From a bacterium (GTDB lineage Bacteria > Desulfobacterota > S145-22): a stretch of DNA of 6,093 bases. A program made the position numbers and the translations under genes. The DNA lies in assembly GCA_027073795.1 (NCBI GenBank), contig JALTEW010000395.1, positions 1 to 6,093 on the forward strand, written 5' to 3'. This document shows, piece by piece, positions 1 through 5,499 of the stretch. Positions within the stretch are counted from its first letter, which is position 1; each line of letters opens with the position of its first letter. The notes beneath the pieces were generated by a model. That model was not told the DNA's origin. It saw nothing but the letters and a program-made list of their open reading frames with translations, and did not search any database.

Positions 1-1581
1 GCCCATTATGGCATGAATTGCACGCTGGAAGAAGCCTACAGTTACCTTCCAAAGTTGGATGACGGTAAAGACTACTCTTGGCTCAGCCTGTTTGAGCGGA
101 TGTTCAAAGGTGGGTTTAGCGGTTTCTTTGCCTGGGGGCAGAATCCGGCATGCAGCGGTGCCAGTTCCAATGAAGTGAGGAAGGCCCTTTCCAAACTAGA
201 TTGGATGGTTAATGTCAACCTTTTTGATAATGAAACTGGTTCATTCTGGAAAGGGCCAGGTATGAACCCGGAAAAGATTAAAACAGAGGTTTTCATGCTC
301 CCTTGTGCTGCTTCCTTTGAAAAGGAAGGCAGTATCACCAACAGTGGACGATGGATGCAATGGCGTTACAAGGCAGTTGATCCTCCGGGTGAGGCAAAAC
401 CAGATAGTGAGATCATGACCGAGCTTTTTTATCGACTCAAGGATCTTTATCAAAAAGAAGGAGGCCCCCTGGCAGAAGCCATTACCAAATTAACCTGGGA
501 CTATGGACCTCCCAGAGCAGATGGTAGGATAAGATACGTAGATACGCACCTGATTGCCAAGGAAATAAACGGCTATTTTCTCAAAGACACAACGGTAAAA
601 GGAAAGAAGTTCAAAAAAGGAACACTGGTCCCCAGCTTTGCTTATCTCCAAGACGACGGATCAACATCTTCCGGCAACTGGCTTTACTGCAACTCATACA
701 CAGAAAAAGGCAACATGGCCGCTCGTCGAAACAATAAAGACGAGTCAGGTATTGGCTTGTATTCGGAGTGGTCATGGTGTTGGCCGGTCAATCGACGGAT
801 CATATATAACGGCGCTTCAGTCGATCCTGACACCGGTAAACCCTGGGACCCTGAAGACGCGGTTATTATGTGGAATGGTGGCAAATGGGTTGGTGATGTT
901 CCTGATGGCGTTGCACCTCCGGGAAATGGGCGCCTGCCTTTTATCATGAAACCCCATGGCGTTGGCAGTATTTTTGGCCCTGGACGGGCTGACGGGCCTT
1001 TTCCGGAACACTACGAGCCTACGGAAAGCCCCCTGAAAAGGAACTACCTTTCATCCCAGAGGGTCAACCCAGTCATTAAACGATGGGATAAAGAAGGTAC
1101 CGGAACATCCGTTGATGCTATCGCAACTTGTGACCCCCGTTTTCCGTTTGTCTGCTCCACCTATCGGGTCAGCGAACATTGGCAGACCGGTGTCATGAGC
1201 AGATGGTGCCCATGGCTGGCTGAGATGCAACCCGACTTATTTGTTGAAATCAGCCATGAGCTGGCCAAGCTCAAGGGTATTAAGAATGGAGAAATAGTAA
1301 CGATCAGCTCTGTTCGAGGCAAAGTTGATGCGGTAGCTATGGTCACCCATAGGTTTAAACCCTTCAAGATTGCCGGCAACACGGTTCACCAGGTTGGCCT
1401 TCCCTGGCATTATGGTTGGGTTACCACAAAAATGCGGGAATATGACTATGGTGATAAAAAACCGGAAATTTTTACCAGTGGTGATTCGGCAAACATGCTT
1501 ACCCCATATATCGGAGATGCCAACACCATGATACCTGAAAGCAAGGCTTTCATGGTAAATATCGAAAAAAAGGGGGTTTAA
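1..1581 (+). CDS. fdnG: Formate dehydrogenase catalytic (alpha) subunit, FdnG/FdoG type, C-terminal half (5' truncated by window edge)
   Basis: This is the catalytic subunit of a respiratory formate dehydrogenase, which oxidises formate to CO2 at a bis-pterin Mo or W centre. The reading frame is open from base 1 (AHYG precedes the first ATG at 13), so the gene enters from the left; about 526 residues are visible of a family length near 1000. Stretches that align from memory with E. coli FdnG include GSITNSGRWMQW (about nt 328-363), GKPWDPEDAVIMWNG, GPFPEHYEPTESPL (about 990-1035) and the C-terminal ANMLTPYIGDAN with the ending KAFMVNIEKKGV. The dinucleotide-binding C-terminal domain starts near FPFVCSTYRVSEHW (1141-1182). 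The Tat signal, the N-terminal [4Fe-4S] cluster and the Sec/Cys active-site residue lie upstream, so selenocysteine use cannot be judged. In the known family the protein is exported and faces the periplasm. It is the first visible gene of fdnGHI-fdhE. Confidence 0.95.
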   Translation, partial: AHYGMNCTLEEAYSYLPKLDDGKDYSWLSLFERMFKGGFSGFFAWGQNPACSGASSNEVRKALSKLDWMVNVNLFDNETGSFWKGPGMNPEKIKTEVFMLPCAASFEKEGSITNSGRWMQWRYKAVDPPGEAKPDSEIMTELFYRLKDLYQKEGGPLAEAITKLTWDYGPPRADGRIRYVDTHLIAKEINGYFLKDTTVKGKKFKKGTLVPSFAYLQDDGSTSSGNWLYCNSYTEKGNMAARRNNKDESGIGLYSEWSWCWPVNRRIIYNGASVDPDTGKPWDPEDAVIMWNGGKWVGDVPDGVAPPGNGRLPFIMKPHGVGSIFGPGRADGPFPEHYEPTESPLKRNYLSSQRVNPVIKRWDKEGTGTSVDAIATCDPRFPFVCSTYRVSEHWQTGVMSRWCPWLAEMQPDLFVEISHELAKLKGIKNGEIVTISSVRGKVDAVAMVTHRFKPFKIAGNTVHQVGLPWHYGWVTTKMREYDYGDKKPEIFTSGDSANMLTPYIGDANTMIPESKAFMVNIEKKGV

Positions 1582-1584
1582 GAG

Positions 1585-2367
1585 ATGGCTGAAAAAATAA
1601 AACTCTATGATGCTACCAAATGTATCGGTTGCCGGGCTTGTCAACTCGCCTGCAAGCAATGGAACGATCTTCCAGCCCACCAGACAAAAAATACTGGTAG
1701 CTATCAGAACCCTGCTGACCTACAGCCGAACACCTGGCTTCTGATGCGCTTCCAGGAAAGGGAAACGAACACAGGGGAGGTCGAATGGCTTTTTCATCAT
1801 AATGCCTGCATGCACTGTACCGACGCGGCCTGTGTCAATGTTTGTCCCACCAATGCCCTGTTTCACACCAAATACGGAACTGTTGCCCTCGATCAAAGTA
1901 AATGCACTGGCTGTAAAGAATGTGTTGCCGCCTGCCCGTTTAATATTCCCCGTTTTGATCCAAAAACCAACAAGGTGAGTAAATGCGACATGTGTTTTTC
2001 ACGTTTGGAAAGAGGCATGGAACCGGCTTGTGTCAAAGCCTGTCCAACTGGTGCATTACAATTCGGCGACAAAAATAAGATGCTGAGGGTAATCAAGGAA
2101 CGGTTTCTTGCTTTAGGCAGCAAAGGACATCTCTATGGCGACAAATTTTTAGGTGGCACCCATGTGCTCTACATATTGCCCGAGAAACCGGATGTCTATG
2201 AAGCCATACCAGCAAATCCCAAGTTGCCTGAGCCTCTGGTGGTTTGGAAAGACTTGCTTAAACCACTTAGCTTGCTTGTCCCGGGAATTGCCTTGGTTGG
2301 TGCCTTTCTCCATTACCTCATCAAAGGTCCGAAAAATACAATTAGCAAAGAAGAAGGAGGTGTTTAA
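1585..2367 (+). CDS. fdnH: Formate dehydrogenase iron-sulfur (beta) subunit, FdnH type
   Basis: This is the electron-transfer subunit that passes electrons from the catalytic subunit to the membrane cytochrome b. The 260-residue protein has sixteen cysteines in four ferredoxin-like groups: C13/C16/C19/C23, C75/C78/C83/C87, C107/C110/C113/C117 and C134/C137/C149/C153. As in all such proteins, these probably ligate four [4Fe-4S] clusters with some exchange between groups. A single hydrophobic stretch at about 227-246 (PLSLLVPGIALVGAFLHYLI) is the C-terminal membrane anchor known from FdnH. It is shorter than E. coli FdnH (294 aa), mainly because the N-terminal extension before the first cluster is missing. 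The start at 1585 lies 3 nt after the fdnG stop, with AGGGGG (1571-1576) eight bases upstream. It has no export signal of its own, consistent with co-export with the Tat-borne alpha subunit in this family. Confidence 0.95.
   Translation: MAEKIKLYDATKCIGCRACQLACKQWNDLPAHQTKNTGSYQNPADLQPNTWLLMRFQERETNTGEVEWLFHHNACMHCTDAACVNVCPTNALFHTKYGTVALDQSKCTGCKECVAACPFNIPRFDPKTNKVSKCDMCFSRLERGMEPACVKACPTGALQFGDKNKMLRVIKERFLALGSKGHLYGDKFLGGTHVLYILPEKPDVYEAIPANPKLPEPLVVWKDLLKPLSLLVPGIALVGAFLHYLIKGPKNTISKEEGGV
2354..2360 (+). promoter_or_regulatory. Strong ribosome binding site for fdnI
   Basis: AAGGAGG lies inside the last codons of fdnH, eight bases before ATG 2369. It decides the fdnI start: the same frame is open much further upstream (an ATG at 2153), and another ATG follows at 2387, but only 2369 has this ideal signal and gives a family-length protein. 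Confidence 0.85.
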
Positions 2368-2368
2368 C

Positions 2369-3022
2369 ATGATACCCCAAAAAGGCATGGTTAAGGTTTC
2401 GACCGCTTTTGAAAGGATAGTTCACTGGTATTTGGCGATAACGTGTTTTCTATTGATTATAACGGGGTTAGGAATGATGTTTCAACCTTTGCATTTTCTG
2501 GCTCAGCCGTTTGGGGGGTTGAAAGGCATGAAGACAGCCCATAACTATTTCGGGGTTGCTTTTATCCCGGCTCTTTTTATCACCGCTCTATTGTGGTGGA
2601 AAGATGCAGGCGTTTTTGATTTTCCCTCTGACCTCGAGTGGTTTAAGAAGGCTGGCGGATACCTGTGGCATGTGGACGATGTCCCAGAAACCTACAAGTT
2701 TAATCCGGGTCAGAAGCTCTTCTTTCTGACGGTTGTCATATTTGGCATTCTGATGATTTTCAGTGGGTTTGTGATGTGGTTTCCCAAAGGGTATAGCAAG
2801 GAAATGGTCAGGTGGATGTTTAGCCTGCACATCCTTGGTCTCATAGCAATCCTGACATTTGTTATTGTCCACATCTACCTTGGAACAGTTGGTGTTCCAG
2901 GTTCGGCCGGCGCGATTTTGACCGGTTACGTACCTAAGAGCTGGTGTCTAAAAATGTGTCCCAAATGGTTACGTCAAAAAGAAAAAGAAGGTAAGTTAGA
3001 ATACTACTATGAAAGCCATTAA
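2369..3022 (+). CDS. fdnI: Formate dehydrogenase cytochrome b (gamma) subunit, FdnI type
   Basis: This 217-residue membrane protein carries two b hemes and delivers electrons from FdnH to the quinone pool. Four hydrophobic helices are visible at about 17-38, 58-77, 117-138 and 151-174. All four heme-ligand histidines of E. coli FdnI (H18, H57, H155, H169) have counterparts by motif: H19 in RIVHW, H58 in AHNYFG, H154 in SLHILG and H168 in VHIYLG. The family motif KFNPGQK (110-116) precedes helix 3 (E. coli has KYNAGQK). The C-terminus is cytoplasmic and charged, with C193 and C197, which have no known role here. The start at 2369 is 1 nt after the fdnH stop and has a perfect Shine-Dalgarno. 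Codons 143-150 of this gene (SKEMVRWM) are encoded by a 24-bp DNA stretch that recurs, with one mismatch, at 4261-4284. Confidence 0.95.
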   Translation: MIPQKGMVKVSTAFERIVHWYLAITCFLLIITGLGMMFQPLHFLAQPFGGLKGMKTAHNYFGVAFIPALFITALLWWKDAGVFDFPSDLEWFKKAGGYLWHVDDVPETYKFNPGQKLFFLTVVIFGILMIFSGFVMWFPKGYSKEMVRWMFSLHILGLIAILTFVIVHIYLGTVGVPGSAGAILTGYVPKSWCLKMCPKWLRQKEKEGKLEYYYESH

Positions 3023-3058
3023 AAAGTGATATGTTTTCTGTATCTGTAGGTTTTACCT

Positions 3059-3102
3059 TTTCAGGCCAAAGAAGCTCTAAGGAGGGTTTCCTTGGCCTGA
3101 AA
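3059..3102 (+). other. Strong imperfect hairpin between fdnI and fdhE
   Basis: The arms TTTCAGGCCAA (3059-3069) and TTGGCCTGAAA (3092-3102) pair perfectly over 11 bp. After one A/C mismatch (3070/3091) the stem continues for seven more pairs (3071-3077 with 3084-3090, two of them G-U) to a six-base loop, TAAGGA. No T run follows on either strand, so it is not a classical intrinsic terminator. It may instead be an mRNA processing or stabilising element, or an attenuator that lowers fdhE expression relative to the structural genes. The loop and inner stem contain AAGGAGG (3079-3085), a perfect Shine-Dalgarno match that would be partly hidden. Confidence 0.7.
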
Positions 3103-3112
3103 TGCTTATTAT

Positions 3113-3116
3113 GAGG
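3113..3116 (+). promoter_or_regulatory. Ribosome binding site for fdhE
   Basis: GAGG is eight bases upstream of ATG 3125 and supports that start. It is a weaker site than the one before fdnI, consistent with a maturation protein needed in smaller amounts than the subunits. Confidence 0.55.
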
Positions 3117-3124
3117 TCCGAAAT

Positions 3125-3940
3125 ATGGTAAAAAATTTAGCAATTATTGATACTTACCTGAAAAGCTATCCTCACTACAGTGAATTTCTTGCAATCGTCA
3201 AGGATGTATTCATGTTGCGCCAGAAAACGGCTCCCTGGCATAAAGAAAATATATTCTCACTTGAAACAGCAGCAGCGGTGGAAAGATTGTCAGAAGGAAA
3301 ATCTTTAGTGGATATAAGCCGGGATACCTTTAATCCTGTTTTGCCCCGGCAATATTTCCTTGATCTGCTCAAAATAACCAAACAACCCCCAGCTGAAGAC
3401 CTAAGAGATAAACTGCTAACGGGAGAGCTCAATTATGAAACACTGGTACGTGAATCTTCTACCGCTTACAGGGCCACCCATATCACGGGAGAGGAGGATG
3501 ACGAAGTCTATGACCTCTTGGATTTTTTGCTGCAGGAAAGTATGCATCCTTTTTTTGCTTTACTGTCCGAAGAATTTAAAGGATTGGTTGCTAATTCCGA
3601 ATGGTCACGAGGCAGGTGCCCTGTATGCGGCCGGGAGACTGCACTGAGTTTTTTAAGCTCTGAAGAAGAAGGGAGGCGCTACCTTTTCTGTTCTCAATGC
3701 GGCTTGGAGTGGCCAGTTAAACGGCTTAAATGTCCTTTTTGTGGCAATGAAGAGCAGAAACAATTAGGTTTTTTCACCGTTGGTGATGATGAAAAGTATC
3801 GGGTTGATTTTTGCCATCAATGCAAAAAATATATTAAGACCATCGATACCAGAAAAATCTCAGGCGAGGTGGATCTTGAGGTGGAAAATTTAATCACCCT
3901 ACATTTGGATATCCTTGCTCGCCAGGAAGGGTATTTCTAA
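3125..3940 (+). CDS. fdhE: Formate dehydrogenase maturation protein FdhE
   Basis: This cytoplasmic accessory protein is required for active respiratory formate dehydrogenase; E. coli FdhE is an iron-binding protein that interacts with the catalytic subunit. The 271-residue protein has a helical N-terminal part (about 1-160) and a C-terminal part with four CxxC motifs: CPVC (165-168), CSQC (189-192), CPFC (203-206) and CHQC (230-233). The segment GRRYLFCSQCGLEWPVKRLK matches the E. coli pattern (LRYLHCNLCETEWHVVRVK) closely. It is shorter than E. coli FdhE (309 aa), mostly in the N-terminal half. There is no signal peptide or membrane segment. The gene follows fdnI by 102 nt on the same strand, past a strong hairpin. 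Its position next to fdnGHI supports the assignment, which rests mainly on the four-motif cysteine pattern. Confidence 0.93.
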   Translation: MVKNLAIIDTYLKSYPHYSEFLAIVKDVFMLRQKTAPWHKENIFSLETAAAVERLSEGKSLVDISRDTFNPVLPRQYFLDLLKITKQPPAEDLRDKLLTGELNYETLVRESSTAYRATHITGEEDDEVYDLLDFLLQESMHPFFALLSEEFKGLVANSEWSRGRCPVCGRETALSFLSSEEEGRRYLFCSQCGLEWPVKRLKCPFCGNEEQKQLGFFTVGDDEKYRVDFCHQCKKYIKTIDTRKISGEVDLEVENLITLHLDILARQEGYF

Positions 3941-3955
3941 CCCATATTTGCCGTT

Positions 3956-4105
3956 TTATTGTGTGGCAGAGATTTCTGAACCCTTTGCCATATGGCTGAA
4001 GACCTTGTCACCGACGATAGGGAAGACCTCGGCGATTTTTGGACGGGAAGCAGGAGAGAAGATAAAACCGGTGGCATTTAGCTTGGTATTTTTTACCGTC
4101 TTATC
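3956..4105 (-). pseudogene. Possible remnant of a small minus-strand ORF, no usable start
   Basis: Between a TAG (4106-4108) and a TAA (3956-3958) the minus strand is open for 49 codons. The translation contains IFSPASRPKIAEVFPIVGDK and ends HMAKGSEISATQ. Its third codon positions are rich in C and T, unlike random sequence. There is no start codon near the beginning: an ATG just upstream (4111-4113) is in another frame and would need a one-base shift to join. The opposite strand is also open here, in two frames (one reading EPFAIWLKTLSPTIGK, another starting MAEDLVTDDRED at 3992), so coding on this strand is not proven. I do not recognise a family. It could be a decayed small gene, a piece of a repeat, or chance. 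Confidence 0.3.
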
Positions 4106-4136
4106 CTATCCATGTCGAGATTGCCTTCTTTTCCAT

Positions 4137-4156
4137 GTGCCTGTCCCCGCTTTTTT
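4137..4156. repeat. REP-like motif GTGCCTGTCCCCGC followed by six T
   Basis: The motif GTGCCTGTCCCCGC is followed directly by TTTTTT; on the minus strand it reads A6 then GCGGGGACAGGCAC. From memory, GTGCCTGTCCCC-type sequences recur in many anaerobic and deltaproteobacterial genomes near IS200-like (Y1, REP-associated) transposases. Only one copy is present in the window and no transposase is visible, so calling it a repeat depends on its occurrence elsewhere in the genome. Confidence 0.3.
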
Positions 4157-4185
4157 CGTGTATTATAGGAATAAATATTTTTGGT

Positions 4186-4220
4186 TAATTTAAAAATCAG
4201 ATGAGGGGCAAGAGACCCCT
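4186..4220 (-). terminator. Weak candidate terminator for the kor operon
   Basis: On the minus strand a 5-bp GC stem (AGGGG 4204-4208 with CCCCT 4216-4220, seven-base loop) is followed after about seven bases by ATTTTTAAATT. It lies roughly 105 nt beyond the stop of the HTH-cupin regulator gene. The stem is short and the T run is offset, so termination here is only a possibility. Confidence 0.25.
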
Positions 4221-4260
4221 GGTGAAATAACTTTGCTCTGATAGCATCAATTCACGGGGC

Positions 4261-4284
4261 AGCAAGGGAATGGTCAGGTGGATG
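4261..4284 (+). repeat. 24-bp near-exact copy of an internal fdnI segment
   Basis: Positions 4261-4284 match 2795-2818 inside fdnI at 23 of 24 bases. Both start AGCAAGG and end AATGGTCAGGTGGATG, with a single A/G difference between. Similarity continues weakly on both sides (GGG just upstream; a gapped TTTA-GC just downstream). In the matching frame it would encode SKGMVRWM, against SKEMVRWM in FdnI, and then hits a stop at 4288. The copies are direct repeats 1466 bp apart and enclose the 3' end of fdnI plus fdhE. Confidence 0.7.
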
Positions 4285-4324
4285 GTTTAAGCTCCCCAGA
4301 ACACCGACGCTCACGGGAAAGGTA

Positions 4325-4912
4325 TCAGGATTCCGTAAACAGAACCGCCAGGATCTTTGTGGGGGACTTGCCTGCGCAGGCGACGCGATGTGGGAGGGTG
4401 GAGTCGTAGTAGATGGAATCCCCGGGTGAAAGGGTGTCCTTGAGGTCTCCCAGTACCACCTCCATGTCTCCTTCAAGCACATAGATGAATTCTTCGCCGC
4501 TGTGGGATGAGAGCTTTTCGTGCTTGACCGTAGCAGGTTCGAGTGTCACGATGAAAGGTTCCATGCGGCGGTTCCTTTTGTCAAAGCCGAGAGACTCATA
4601 AGTGTAGCCGTAATTAACCCCTTCCTTGGAGGCGAATCTGGAGACAAGTTTTCGCTCATCTTTTCTAACGATGCTGTAAGAGTGGCCTCTTTTTTCGCCA
4701 AAGAGCTTGCTGAGGGGGACATCTAGGGCATGTGAAATCTGGATGAGGGTACCCAGGGAAGGCGATAGAAGGTGATTTTCTATTTGAGAAAGGATAGCGG
4801 ATGAGTACCCCGTCTTTTCGGCAAGATCCGCGAGGCTCAGTTTTTTCCCTTCCCTGACCTTTTTAACCTTTTCCCCCACCTTCGCGAGGGTGATTTCATC
4901 GTTTTTTTTCAT
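4325..4912 (-). CDS. XRE-family transcriptional regulator with C-terminal cupin domain
   Basis: This 195-residue protein has an N-terminal lambda-repressor-like helix-turn-helix (about 12-70; SLADLAEKTGYSSAILSQIE is the core) and a C-terminal cupin_2 barrel (about 118-191). Cupin motif 1 reads SSHSGEEFIYVLEG, with H137 and E141 in ligand positions but Ser135 where the first His of an HxH pair usually sits. Motif 2 is PGDSIYYDSTLPHRV, with H175. Such proteins normally bind DNA as repressors or activators and sense a small ligand or metal in the cupin. The start ATG follows GGAGG (4917-4921) by four bases and begins with a run of eight A. It lies 14 nt after korC and is the last gene of that operon, so it probably controls 2-oxoacid or amino-acid-type metabolism, possibly including its own operon. 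Ligand and targets are unknown. Confidence 0.9.
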   Translation of the reverse strand: MKKNDEITLAKVGEKVKKVREGKKLSLADLAEKTGYSSAILSQIENHLLSPSLGTLIQISHALDVPLSKLFGEKRGHSYSIVRKDERKLVSRFASKEGVNYGYTYESLGFDKRNRRMEPFIVTLEPATVKHEKLSSHSGEEFIYVLEGDMEVVLGDLKDTLSPGDSIYYDSTLPHRVACAGKSPTKILAVLFTES

Positions 4913-4926
4913 GTTTCCTCCAGGTC

Positions 4927-5478
4927 TTAGGGGATTAGCTGTTTAACCTGCTGCGCGCCAAGCTTTATCGCTTCAATGTTTTGTGGAATAAAACGGGTGT
5001 TTCTCTCGGATATGACCTTGGAAAGGGAGTTGATGAGGGAAGTTTGAGAGACAACGCCGGTTGTTTCAACGTAGGCTCCGATCAAAATCATGTTGGCCAG
5101 ACGGGCGTTTCCCATTTCGGTGGCGAGGTTGTTTGCCGGGATAGGGTAGAAGGAGATATCGTCGCGCGTTTTTTTGTCTTCCGCTACAAGAGATGTGTTC
5201 AGAAACAGGTTGCCGCCTGGTCTGATCCACGATTCAAACTTTTTCAGCGAGGGTAGGTTCATAACGACAACCGATTCAGGTTTTCCCACAATGGGTGACC
5301 CGATGGGTTCATCGGAGGTGACCACGGTGCAGTTGGCGGTACCACCACGCATCTCCACGCCGTAAGCGGGCATATAGGTGACATGTTTTCCTTCCTCAAG
5401 GGCGGCGTAGGCCAGCATGTTCCCGATAAGAAGGATGCCCTGACCTCCAAATCCCGCCATAATGACCGAATTTCTCAT
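4927..5478 (-). CDS. korC: 2-oxoacid:ferredoxin oxidoreductase gamma subunit (KorC/PorC type)
   Basis: This 183-residue protein is the gamma subunit of a CoA-dependent 2-oxoacid:ferredoxin oxidoreductase, which converts a 2-oxoacid to acyl-CoA, CO2 and reduced ferredoxin in the cytoplasm. Family marks are the N-terminal glycine motif AGFGGQGILLIGNMLAYAA (8-26), followed by YMPAYGVEMRGGTANCTVV and DEPIGSPIV. Length matches a stand-alone gamma subunit. The start ATG at 5478 has AAGGA eight bases upstream, and the gene follows the beta subunit by 21 nt. The true substrate (2-oxoglutarate, branched-chain or aryl 2-oxoacid) cannot be read from this subunit, so the kor name marks the family, not a proven specificity. 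Confidence 0.9.
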   Translation of the reverse strand: MRNSVIMAGFGGQGILLIGNMLAYAALEEGKHVTYMPAYGVEMRGGTANCTVVTSDEPIGSPIVGKPESVVVMNLPSLKKFESWIRPGGNLFLNTSLVAEDKKTRDDISFYPIPANNLATEMGNARLANMILIGAYVETTGVVSQTSLINSLSKVISERNTRFIPQNIEAIKLGAQQVKQLIP

Positions 5479-5499
5479 AGAATGGTTCCTTTATTGAAT

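Larger units (their letters stand above)
3941..4324. other. Convergent intergenic spacer with no intact gene
   Basis: These 384 bases separate the ends of the fdn-fdhE and kor operons, which face each other. No frame gives a protein with a credible start, a ribosome site and a recognised family. The stretch contains a segment open in several frames (about 3956-4105), a REP-like motif (4137-4150) followed by six T, an AT-rich stretch (about 4151-4198), a small hairpin (4204-4220) and a short copy of fdnI sequence (4261-4284). No clear intrinsic terminator for fdhE was found on the + strand. The mixture suggests an accumulated scar region. Confidence 0.7.

Noticed and set aside
1237..1680. 147-codon minus-strand ORF across the fdnG/fdnH junction
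   Set aside because: It lies antisense to two strongly supported genes and shows no recognisable domain; it is a shadow frame.
2153..2368. Longer in-frame start for the fdnI frame (ATG 2153)
   Set aside because: It would add 72 residues overlapping fdnH in another frame, with no family counterpart; ATG 2369 has a perfect Shine-Dalgarno and gives the FdnI-like N-terminus.
3987..3996. 10-bp palindrome GCCATATGGC as an operator
   Set aside because: It is short, isolated and not near any promoter or gene start in the window; likely chance.
4151..4175. AT-rich stretch with TATTAT as a promoter
   Set aside because: No convincing -35 element at proper spacing and no gene downstream on either strand that would need it.
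3915..4193. 92-codon plus-strand ORF starting inside fdhE
   Set aside because: Its ATG is within fdhE in another frame with no ribosome site; only the part downstream of fdhE is of interest, and it is treated with the multi-frame segment.
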